Both the position numbers and the translations under genes were made by a program. Under the pieces are notes generated by a model. It had not been told where the DNA came from. It searched no databases and saw only the letters and a list, made by a program, of their open reading frames with translations. Shown here in pieces: positions 32,590 to 40,112 of a DNA stretch of 41,863 bases (position 1 is its first letter; each line of letters begins with the position of its first letter). Source of the stretch: CAWUIO01 sp963922455 (GTDB taxonomy: Bacteria; Bacteroidota; Bacteroidia; Cytophagales; Microscillaceae); NCBI GenBank assembly GCA_963922455.1, contig CAWUIO010000056.1, forward strand, positions 1 through 41,863, read 5' to 3'.

Positions 32590-34074
32590 ATGAAGAGATT
32601 TCACCTTTTATTGGCTCTTGTATTTGGAGCTATGGTCCTTTTTACTTCTTGTGGTGACGACAGCAACGATGATACGGTTGCTCCAAACCCAACTCCAACA
32701 CCGACTCCAACGCCAACTCCTACTGCGGATGATTCAGTTGTAGTGAAAACTTCTGCGGATTCAACTTTGGCGGCTGATTTTTCAGTTAACAACAATACTT
32801 TCGGAGATCCAGGTATTACAGTTACTGGTTCTGCTACGGCCGTTGTACCAACTGGTACAGTTGATAATGTAGCGACTTTGACTGACGCTTTTTTCACAGC
32901 TGCTACTTTCCAAGGAGCGGTTGATCCGGCTAGCACGGGTACTACTGCTTGGTATGCTGAGAACACTTGGTCTTACTACGCTCACTTGATCCAAGGTGTG
33001 CCAGATAAAGATCGTGGTACTGCTGGTAAGCCTACCAAGCGTATTAGTGATTCTTTGATGACTACATTAGGTAATGCAGTTACTTTTAGCAAGGATACCG
33101 TTTATATCTTGGACGGATTTGTATTTGTAAGCAGCGGTGTGACTTTGACTATTGAAGCTGGTACAGTTATTAAAGGGGCTGCCGGACAAACTACCAATGC
33201 TTCGGCTTTGATTGTAGCCCGAGGAGGAACCCTTAATGCTAATGGTACTTCTGCTGAGCCTATTATCATGACGTATGAAGCAGATATGTTGGACGGAACG
33301 GATAACACAGGCGCTGCTGATGTTACTGGCCAGTGGGGTGGATTGATTATCTTGGGTAATGCTAGCCTAAACTCTACTCCGGGTACTACGCCAATTGAAG
33401 GTATTCCTACGGCTGAAACTCGTGGTATTTACGGTGGAACTGACGACACGGACAATTCAGGTACCATTCGTTACGTATCTATCCGTCACGGGGGTACAGA
33501 TATCGGAGCTGGTAACGAAATCAACGGTTTCACTTTAGGTGGGGTTGGTAGCGGTACTACTATTGAGTTTGTGGAAGTTATTGCCAATGAAGATGATGGA
33601 TGGGAGTGGTTCGGTGGAACTGCCAATGCTAAGTGGATTATTGCTGCTTTCTGTCGTGATGACTCCTTTGACTACGATGAAGGTTACCGTGGTAAAAATC
33701 AATTCTGTATCGTTCACCAAAACCCTGGGGCTGGTTTTGCTGACCGTGGTGGTGAGCACGATGGTGGAACTGATCCTGAGAATGCTGAGCCTTTTGCCAC
33801 TCCAACTTTTGCTAACGTAACTTCCATAGGTAACCCAGCTGACCGGGCTTTGACTTTCCGGGATAATGCGGGTGGTACGTATGTAAACAGTATTTTTATG
33901 AATTATCTACGAGGTATTGATATTGAAGCTTTCTCTGATGGAAGCCAAAGCTCATTTGTTCAGTATCAAAACGGTAACTTGGTGATTGAAAACTGCTTGT
34001 TCTTCAACATCGGAGGTAACGGTACTACCTTGACGGCTGAAGATGTGATTACTTCTACAGTTATTAGAAGATAA
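32590..34074 (+). CDS. Surface lipoprotein with Thr-Pro linker and beta-solenoid-like body
   Basis: A 494-residue lipoprotein. A signal peptide with lipobox L-F-T-S-C is followed by an acidic stretch and a run of six Pro-Thr units (32689-32724), a flexible linker that would lift the body from the membrane. The remainder resembles a parallel beta-helix family common in Bacteroidota: V-T-L-T-I-E-A-G-T-V-I-K-G, then G-Q-W-G-G-L-I-I-L-G-N-A, I-R-Y-V-S-I-R-H-G-G, and W-E-W-F-G-G-T-A-N. It is close to the family found beside TonB receptors, but no function is established. I chose the start at 32590, since the open frame upstream (32542) has no leader features. Codon use favours GGT, ACT and GCT far more than in neighbouring genes, which suggests high expression. 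A terminator lies between it and the TonB receptor gene. Confidence 0.8.
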   Translation: MKRFHLLLALVFGAMVLFTSCGDDSNDDTVAPNPTPTPTPTPTPTADDSVVVKTSADSTLAADFSVNNNTFGDPGITVTGSATAVVPTGTVDNVATLTDAFFTAATFQGAVDPASTGTTAWYAENTWSYYAHLIQGVPDKDRGTAGKPTKRISDSLMTTLGNAVTFSKDTVYILDGFVFVSSGVTLTIEAGTVIKGAAGQTTNASALIVARGGTLNANGTSAEPIIMTYEADMLDGTDNTGAADVTGQWGGLIILGNASLNSTPGTTPIEGIPTAETRGIYGGTDDTDNSGTIRYVSIRHGGTDIGAGNEINGFTLGGVGSGTTIEFVEVIANEDDGWEWFGGTANAKWIIAAFCRDDSFDYDEGYRGKNQFCIVHQNPGAGFADRGGEHDGGTDPENAEPFATPTFANVTSIGNPADRALTFRDNAGGTYVNSIFMNYLRGIDIEAFSDGSQSSFVQYQNGNLVIENCLFFNIGGNGTTLTAEDVITSTVIRR

Positions 34075-34112
34075 GCACTCCGTTTACGCATAATTATTTG
34101 AACTTTGTTATG

Positions 34113-34140
34113 ATAGCATCCCGAAAGGGATGCTATTTTT
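34113..34140 (+). terminator. Terminator after the surface lipoprotein gene
   Basis: Perfect 10-base stem ATAGCATCCC/GGGATGCTAT with a GAAA tetraloop and a T tail. It separates the lipoprotein gene from the TonB receptor gene 30 bases later, so the receptor is reached by read-through or has its own promoter. Confidence 0.92.
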
Positions 34141-34169
34141 AAATTTTGCAACTCTAAAAATTTAAACTC

Positions 34170-36995
34170 GTGAAAAAAATTCTACTGTCTATCTTGTTAT
34201 TGGCGCTCCTGCCTTTGAGTGGGTTTGCTCAGGGATTTATTCGGGGAACCATCATTGATGATGAGACCGGGGAAGCCCTTATTGGAGCTACGGTCGTCAT
34301 TGCGGGTACAACCAACGGGGCCCCCACCGATTTGGATGGCAAATATTCCATCAAGGCAGATGCCGGGACTTACGATTTGCAGGTGTCGTATATCTCTTAC
34401 GAAACCCAAACCATTACGGGGGTTGTCGTCACGGATGGAGGCGTCACCTCTATTGATGTCCGAATGAAAACGGAGGGAGACCTTTTAGAAGAAATTGTAG
34501 TTGAAGCCAAGGCTTTAAAAAACTCAGAGTCGGCTCTTCTAACCATTCAGAAAAAGTCCTCAGTTGTATTGGATGGTATTTCTTCGGAGCAGTTCTCCCG
34601 GAATAATGATAATGATGCGGCTTCAGCTATCCGCCGGGTTACCGGAGTTTCTTTGGAAGGCGGAAAGTATGTATATGTGCGAGGACTGGGAGACCGATAC
34701 AGTAAAACTACCGTTAATGGAGCAGATATCCCTGGACTAGATCCTAACCGGAATACGGTACAGATGGATCTTTTTCCGAGTAACTTAATTGATAACATTA
34801 TTGTATATAAAACTTTCCGGCCTGATTTACCGGGAGATTTCACGGGTGGTTATGTAGATATCACTACTAAGGATTTTCCGGAGGAGTTTACGCTTAAGTT
34901 ATCAGGTTCTTTGGGATATAATACCCAGGCTACTTTTAATGATGAATTTTTAGCTATTGAAGATGGTTCACTAGATTGGATAGGTCTAAGTGGAGACCAA
35001 CGCGAAATTCCCGCAGTTGTTCTTAATAATCCTATTCTTGATCCTACGGGGGGGAATCCAGATGTAAATGACCAGCTTGTTTTTGACCAAACCAGTTCTT
35101 TTCAAAACTCTTTCCAACCAGAAACAGATAGCCCATTTTTTAATAATAGCTTCTCGGCATCTATTGGTAACCAATACACTGTTTTTGGTAAGTCGCTCGG
35201 TTTTGTGACTGGATTTAGCTACCGGAGAAACTATGAGTTTTATACTCCCGCTGAGAATGGAGTAGCTAACCAGTGGAGTCAACCTCAAGAACTTGGGGCC
35301 TCAGTGCTTTTAGCAGATAGATTGTTAAATGACACTAGAGGTACGGAAACAGTTCTTTTAGGTGGCTTAGCTAGCGTGAGTTTAAAGTTGAACACAAATA
35401 ATAAAATAAGCTTTAATTTTTTCAGAAACCAGGGTTCGGATAAAACTGGTCGTTTTCAGAATGGTCTTGCCCTTAGTGACGATGCTACACAAGGTTATCA
35501 GACTATCACATCTTTTTACGTAGAAAGGGTCTTAACTTCATACCAATTTAAGGGAGAGCACAATGTAGAAAAATGGAACAATTTCCGGATTGAGTGGCTC
35601 GGGGCGTATACCCGATCTACCCAAGAAGAACCCGATTTGAGATTCTTTACTTTTGGATTTGATAATACGGACCCTAATAACCTGACCGATTTACAAGTAC
35701 AGCCGAGTGTCGGACAGATTCCTTCTCGTTATTTTCGAGATTTACAAGAAGATAACTACAATGGGAAGGTAGATTTTACATACCCTTTCCAAATGGGCAA
35801 TGGTTTGGGGGCTAAGTTGAAGTTTGGAGGATCTTATTTATATAAAGAACGAGAGTTCCGGGAAAATCAGTACCGCTTTAACTCAAGAAGTGGAGTACTC
35901 AATAGCTTTGATATTGAACGGTTTTTTGACGATATCTGGGGGCCAGACAATCAAGGACCTACTGCGGTATTTATACGCGATGCTTTCGAGCCAGGAAACA
36001 ACTACGATGCCGATCAGTCTATTTTAGGAATTTACGCCATGGTAGATATACCATTGACTGAGCGCTTTAAAGTTATTGCAGGGGTTCGTTTTGAGCGTAC
36101 CGATCTGGAATTGACCAGTTTTAATGACAGTTTGGGAACGCTTGATAATAATGATTTTCTACCTTCTCTCAACATGACATATAACCTTTCGGATAATATG
36201 AACCTGCGATTTGGTTATAACCGTACGCTTGCCCGGCCAACCTTCAGGGAGCTAGCTCCTTATACGTCTTTTGACTTTATTGGAGACCTTTTACTTGTGG
36301 GGAATCCTGCCTTGGATCGGTCTATTATAGATAACCTCGATTTACGTTGGGAATTATATCCAAGCCCTGGCGAAATTATCTCGGTAAGTGCTTTTTATAA
36401 ACGTATGCAAGACCCAATAGAGCGAGTTCAGAACGTGGAAGCTGGTGTTTCGGAGCTTCAAGAGGTAACCTTCCGAAACTTACCTAGTGCTGACCTTTTT
36501 GGAGTGGAATTAGAATTGCGTAAACGCCTGGATTTTATAAGTCCAGCCTTAAAAAATTTCAGCCTTGGGGCCAATTTTACGTATATCAATGCAGTAGTCG
36601 ATATTCCTGAGGATCAGCTTGTATTTATCCGTGAGTTAAATGCATTTAATACAGATGACACACGGCGTTTGTATGGACAAGCTCCTTATGTGGTCAATGC
36701 GTTTGCTACGTATCAAAATAACGTAGGAACCCTAGTTAACTTGGCCTTTTACGTGAATGGGGAGCGTCTTTCTATTATTGACTTATCAGGTAACAATATT
36801 CAGGAACGTCCCCGGCCCAATATTAACCTGAGTATTTCTCAGCAAATTGGCCGCTTTGCAGTACGCTTTAGCGGTACTAATTTGTTAAATCCTGAATATA
36901 AGTTTACCCAAGATTATAATGGAGTTGAATATATATTTAGAAATTATCAATTAGGGCAAACCTACTCTCTTGGGGTAAGCTACACCATCGACTAG
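34170..36995 (+). CDS. TonB-dependent outer-membrane receptor
   Basis: A 941-residue receptor. Residues 1-20 form a signal peptide (F-A-Q). About 22-105 is a carboxypeptidase-regulatory-like domain (G-F-I-R-G-T-I-I-D-D-E-T-G-E-A-L-I-G-A), typical of Bacteroidota. About 120-240 is the plug (V-R-G-L-G-D-R-Y-S-K-T-T-V-N-G near 170-185), and about 250-941 the barrel, ending in S-L-G-V-S-Y-T-I-D. It takes up a large substrate through the outer membrane with energy from TonB-ExbBD; the ligand is not predictable. The start is GTG at 34170, with no ATG nearby that gives the leader. It follows the lipoprotein gene by 95 bases with a terminator between, and the two may work together as receptor and surface binder. 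A strong terminator follows. Confidence 0.92.
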   Translation: MKKILLSILLLALLPLSGFAQGFIRGTIIDDETGEALIGATVVIAGTTNGAPTDLDGKYSIKADAGTYDLQVSYISYETQTITGVVVTDGGVTSIDVRMKTEGDLLEEIVVEAKALKNSESALLTIQKKSSVVLDGISSEQFSRNNDNDAASAIRRVTGVSLEGGKYVYVRGLGDRYSKTTVNGADIPGLDPNRNTVQMDLFPSNLIDNIIVYKTFRPDLPGDFTGGYVDITTKDFPEEFTLKLSGSLGYNTQATFNDEFLAIEDGSLDWIGLSGDQREIPAVVLNNPILDPTGGNPDVNDQLVFDQTSSFQNSFQPETDSPFFNNSFSASIGNQYTVFGKSLGFVTGFSYRRNYEFYTPAENGVANQWSQPQELGASVLLADRLLNDTRGTETVLLGGLASVSLKLNTNNKISFNFFRNQGSDKTGRFQNGLALSDDATQGYQTITSFYVERVLTSYQFKGEHNVEKWNNFRIEWLGAYTRSTQEEPDLRFFTFGFDNTDPNNLTDLQVQPSVGQIPSRYFRDLQEDNYNGKVDFTYPFQMGNGLGAKLKFGGSYLYKEREFRENQYRFNSRSGVLNSFDIERFFDDIWGPDNQGPTAVFIRDAFEPGNNYDADQSILGIYAMVDIPLTERFKVIAGVRFERTDLELTSFNDSLGTLDNNDFLPSLNMTYNLSDNMNLRFGYNRTLARPTFRELAPYTSFDFIGDLLLVGNPALDRSIIDNLDLRWELYPSPGEIISVSAFYKRMQDPIERVQNVEAGVSELQEVTFRNLPSADLFGVELELRKRLDFISPALKNFSLGANFTYINAVVDIPEDQLVFIRELNAFNTDDTRRLYGQAPYVVNAFATYQNNVGTLVNLAFYVNGERLSIIDLSGNNIQERPRPNINLSISQQIGRFAVRFSGTNLLNPEYKFTQDYNGVEYIFRNYQLGQTYSLGVSYTID

Positions 36996-37027
36996 ACATT
37001 TTCAGACAATCCTTAACTTAGAAGAGT

Positions 37028-37059
37028 AAAATGGCCCCGGCTTGCCGGGGCCATTTTTT
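37028..37059 (+). terminator. Terminator of the TonB receptor gene
   Basis: Stem AAAATGGCCCCGG/CCGGGGCCATTTT with loop cttg and a T run. Strong; the near-perfect palindrome can also act on the minus strand. Confidence 0.92.
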
Positions 37060-37134
37060 ATGGTTTTTACTTGTCTATGTTATCTCGTATTTTGCCCTTC
37101 CAGCGATAAAATTACGCTTCTCACTTCTTTTATT

Positions 37135-37267
37135 GGCTTAGGGATGGAGCGGCATGTTTGAGCTCGTGTAGGCCTGGCGGGGAATGGCAGCGAGTAGCGA
37201 GAGCCCGACCCGCGCCCAGCCTGTAGGTTCAAATACAAACTATATATTCTAAGCGCGGGGAAGCCCC
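37135..37267 (+). repeat. Structured intergenic element, copy 6
   Basis: Plus-strand copy with closing stem GGCTT/AAGCC, conserved blocks AGGGATGGAGCGGCATGTTT and GGCAGCGAGTAGCGAGAGCC, and stem 3 CCCGCGC/GCGCGGG. The pair beside the G-A loop is G-C, and the other position is G with G. It lies between convergent genes (TonB receptor and the sensor phosphatase), after a strong terminator. Confidence 0.87.
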
Positions 37268-37302
37268 TGATTTTTTTGAATACATAATTAGGAGCTCTTA
37301 CC

Positions 37303-39633
37303 TTAATGAAGCTGAAAACCGATCATCAAGACATCATCTCTTTGGGAGGTACCTAGCATATGTTGGTTGAGGGCCTCGTCCAGTTTTTCTTTTTGCTGAG
37401 ACATGGGTAGGGGAGATAGAAAACTGATCAACTCTTTGAGCTGTCGGTCGCCAAAGCGTTTTCGTTGATCATCATTTTGATCTACAAAACCATCGGAGCC
37501 CAAATATAAAAGGCTACCAATGGGTAAATGAACCGTTTGAGAGTCAAAGATCAGGTCCCGAAAGTGGACCCCTCCTATGGAGCGGCGGGTTCCTTTCAAT
37601 TCACTTACCTCATCCGAATCGCTGGGAATATACAAAAGCGGCCTTTTAGCCCCGGCAAATTGTATCTTCCGGGTTTCCGAATCAACACCTTCTATCACGA
37701 CCAAGGCCACATCCATGCCGTGGAGGGTATTATTGTTTTCATTTTGTTTCAAGGAAAACTGCACCTCGGAGTGCAAGGTTTCTAAGATTTTGGAAGGTTC
37801 GGTAATCCCTTGAACAAAGATGATCTTATCCAATAAAGCATTGGCAATCATACTCATAAACGCTCCTGGTACCCCGTGGCCGGTGCAGTCGACCGCCGCG
37901 ATGATGCGTTTCCCATCTTTTTGGTTTACCCAGTAAAAATCGCCCGACACGATGTCTTTGGGGCGATAAATAACAAAGTAATCGCCCAGTAACTCCTGCA
38001 TACGTTGGGGGTAGGGGAGGATGGCCTGTTGGATAGAAAGCCCAACCCGGATGCTGTTTTGAATCCGTCTGTCTCTTGTTTTTAGGAGTTGATGCTGGAC
38101 CTCCAGCTTTTCTTGACTTTCTTGGAGGTTATTGAGCGAGGTAGTTAATACTTTTTCTTTAGATTGAAGCTCATCATTGATATGGGCCAATTCCCGGTTT
38201 TTTTCTTCGATATAACTTCTTTGGGTTAGGATTTCTTCTTGGTTTTGGATGAGTTCCTCGTTTTGGGTACTGATTTCTTCGGTTCGCTTTTGAACCTTTT
38301 TTTCTAAGTTTACATTAGCATCTTGTAATTCCTCGATCATCTCCCGGTTACGTTGGAATATATTGCTTATAATGTCAAACCAAGGCTTCCATTGTACGGG
38401 AACCTCATAGGCTACTTCGGGCCTATTTTCGTACTCATCTTGTATGTGAAAGATGAGTTTTTCGGCTGGTTTGATAAAGTAATGGCGGGTGTACCAGCCG
38501 GTTCCGATTAAAATAAGGGTTACCGTAAATATGATAAAGGCCAAGCTCAGCCACATATCGGCCAGTAAATCTCTATACGTTTCCCATCGGTTGACTACAT
38601 AGACAAGTTTCCAGGGAGTATTGGGCACATCCTCATAAAAAATCACATTTCCCGAGAAATGATGAAATGCATCGGCTGGATATTTATCCCAGTTAGAAAG
38701 TCTTGGGTAAATTCCCTCTGGAAAAGCACTTTGTGCTTGCAGTATATCTCCTTTAGAGGATTCCACAAGATCGGGGTGGGCAATGAGTTGATCTTTGTCA
38801 TTAATCAAAAACAACGATCCCCGCACCCTTTGGGCGGTATTTATAATGGAGTTGAGCGAGTCTAGAGTTAAGTCAACACCAAAAATGCCCTTAAAATCTT
38901 CTTGAAGGTAAATGGGGATAACCGCCGAAACCATCAAGCCCTTGCCGGTCTCATCCCAGTAAACAGCGGTCCACGCAATTTCCCTATTTGGATTTTTATG
39001 AGGCATGGCATCTTCATAGGTTTCGGCAAACCGGGATGCCTGAACGGGGCTCATATGAAAATCTTTGGATGAGATGAATGGGTATAAATTGGTAAACCGC
39101 TCCTGAATATAGTAATAGGTCAGGACGACTCCAGGGGTGTTTTCATAAGCCGATTTTAGCAAAGGGTTTACCAAAAGGCCTAAGTTGATTAATTCCCTTT
39201 CTTTTTTCAAAGCGGAATCTAAGGAACCAATTCCGGTTATATTCCCTACTTCTCCCGGGTAATGTTCACGAACTTGATCAGTATGAAAATACAGCCCGAG
39301 GCTATCTTGAGACTCGTCTAAAAAGCCCATCAAGAAGTGATCTTTCACTTCTTCTTGATGGTTTAAGTAAAAATTGGAAGTACTTTGAAGAGTATATAAA
39401 TTACCTTGAACAACATTTAAAATGGAGTTCAAGCTGGATATGTTATCCTGAAAATATTTTCTAATCTGCTCATTTTCGTAGCGGATACGATTTTGAAATT
39501 GGACGAAGGCCAAAAGTACCGATACTAACAATATGCAAGAAAAAGAAACAAAAATAATTCGGTAATAAGTCCGGAATATTTTGGCTCTTTGCATAAAATT
39601 TTTGTTTGTGTTTTTGACTTTACTTTCCTGCAC
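37303..39633 (-). CDS. Membrane sensor with SpoIIE-type PP2C phosphatase output
   Basis: A 776-residue signalling protein. Membrane segment 1 is at about 24-47. About 50-355 is a periplasmic Cache-like sensor domain (with W-T-A-V-Y-W-D-E-T-G-K-G and G-I-F-G-V-D-L-T). Membrane segment 2 is at about 360-382, followed by a divergent HAMP-like linker. About 420-535 is a long Q/E-rich coiled coil. The SpoIIE/PP2C phosphatase fills about 540-776, with the metal residues in S-G-D-F near 560 and D-C-T-G-H-G near 580. Such enzymes dephosphorylate an anti-anti-sigma (STAS) protein and so tune a partner-switching pathway. The ligand and the target are unknown, and no STAS or anti-sigma gene is in the window. 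Two starts are possible (39633, or Met14). Confidence 0.88.
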   Translation of the reverse strand: MQESKVKNTNKNFMQRAKIFRTYYRIIFVSFSCILLVSVLLAFVQFQNRIRYENEQIRKYFQDNISSLNSILNVVQGNLYTLQSTSNFYLNHQEEVKDHFLMGFLDESQDSLGLYFHTDQVREHYPGEVGNITGIGSLDSALKKERELINLGLLVNPLLKSAYENTPGVVLTYYYIQERFTNLYPFISSKDFHMSPVQASRFAETYEDAMPHKNPNREIAWTAVYWDETGKGLMVSAVIPIYLQEDFKGIFGVDLTLDSLNSIINTAQRVRGSLFLINDKDQLIAHPDLVESSKGDILQAQSAFPEGIYPRLSNWDKYPADAFHHFSGNVIFYEDVPNTPWKLVYVVNRWETYRDLLADMWLSLAFIIFTVTLILIGTGWYTRHYFIKPAEKLIFHIQDEYENRPEVAYEVPVQWKPWFDIISNIFQRNREMIEELQDANVNLEKKVQKRTEEISTQNEELIQNQEEILTQRSYIEEKNRELAHINDELQSKEKVLTTSLNNLQESQEKLEVQHQLLKTRDRRIQNSIRVGLSIQQAILPYPQRMQELLGDYFVIYRPKDIVSGDFYWVNQKDGKRIIAAVDCTGHGVPGAFMSMIANALLDKIIFVQGITEPSKILETLHSEVQFSLKQNENNNTLHGMDVALVVIEGVDSETRKIQFAGAKRPLLYIPSDSDEVSELKGTRRSIGGVHFRDLIFDSQTVHLPIGSLLYLGSDGFVDQNDDQRKRFGDRQLKELISFLSPLPMSQQKEKLDEALNQHMLGTSQRDDVLMIGFQLH

Positions 39634-39879
39634 GAAGGGGTCTTGATTTTAAGACCTTTTCCCAAAAAGTAAATCCTGGATTTTAATTATATGAATTCCC
39701 CTAAGCAACTTTGCTTACAAACTGCTTACACTATAAACATTAAAAATAAGCATTAAAATTGCTAATTACACTTTTTTTGAACGCAAAGTATCGAAAATTT
39801 GGCTTTTTCTTTCTACCTTTTTTGTAAAAAACGCAAAATAACAAATATTTATCTCCCAGGTAGGGGCTATTTTGTAATT
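39634..39879. other. AT-rich region upstream of the sensor phosphatase gene
   Basis: Contains a short hairpin GGTCTT-x-AAGACC (39639-39656) and a small palindrome TAAGCAACTTTGCTTA (39702-39717), and long A/T stretches at 39770-39850. It must hold the promoter of the sensor gene, but no exact TAnnTTTG box is seen on the minus strand. Confidence 0.4.
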
Positions 39880-40008
39880 GGGGCTGCCCCCCGCTTATGC
39901 TTAGGGTTTCTCTGGTGAGGTATGGCGGCCGGGGGTCGGGCTTTCGCTACTCGCCGGCCTGCCCACAAACCAGCGGCGGGCTCAAACAGACCGCTCTATC
40001 CCTCAGCC
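39880..40008 (-). repeat. Structured intergenic element, copy 7
   Basis: Minus-strand copy with closing stem GGCTG/CAGCC, conserved blocks GAGGGATAGAGCGGTCTGTT and GGCGAGTAGCGAAAGCCCGA, stem 2 CGCCG/CGGCG like copy 1, and stem 3 CCCCCG/CGGGGG. The pair beside the G-A loop is G-C. It lies between two minus-strand genes, in the same sense, 52 bases before the shared terminator of the PhoX-like gene. Confidence 0.87.
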
Positions 40009-40060
40009 AGTAGGAGAGAAGGTATGATTAATTTCACACAAGCTATCAGAAAATACACAT

Positions 40061-40097
40061 AAAAGCCCCTCCCGCGCCTAGGCCAGGGAGGGGCTTT
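40061..40097 (-). terminator. Terminator of the PhoX-like gene
   Basis: Stem AAAAGCCCCTCCC/GGGAGGGGCTTT on a 12-base loop, with four T on the minus strand, 16 bases after the stop codon. Confidence 0.8.
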
Positions 40098-40112
40098 ACA
40101 ATAATTTAAAAT

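Noticed and set aside
39702..39717. Small palindrome TAAGCAACTTTGCTTA as an operator
   Set aside because: A single short palindrome in AT-rich DNA with no second copy near a promoter; too little to support a site.
1773..40008. CRISPR array or tandem repeat as explanation of the seven copies
   Set aside because: The copies are kilobases apart, in both orientations, each in a different gap, with structure-conserving variation. No cas gene is visible.
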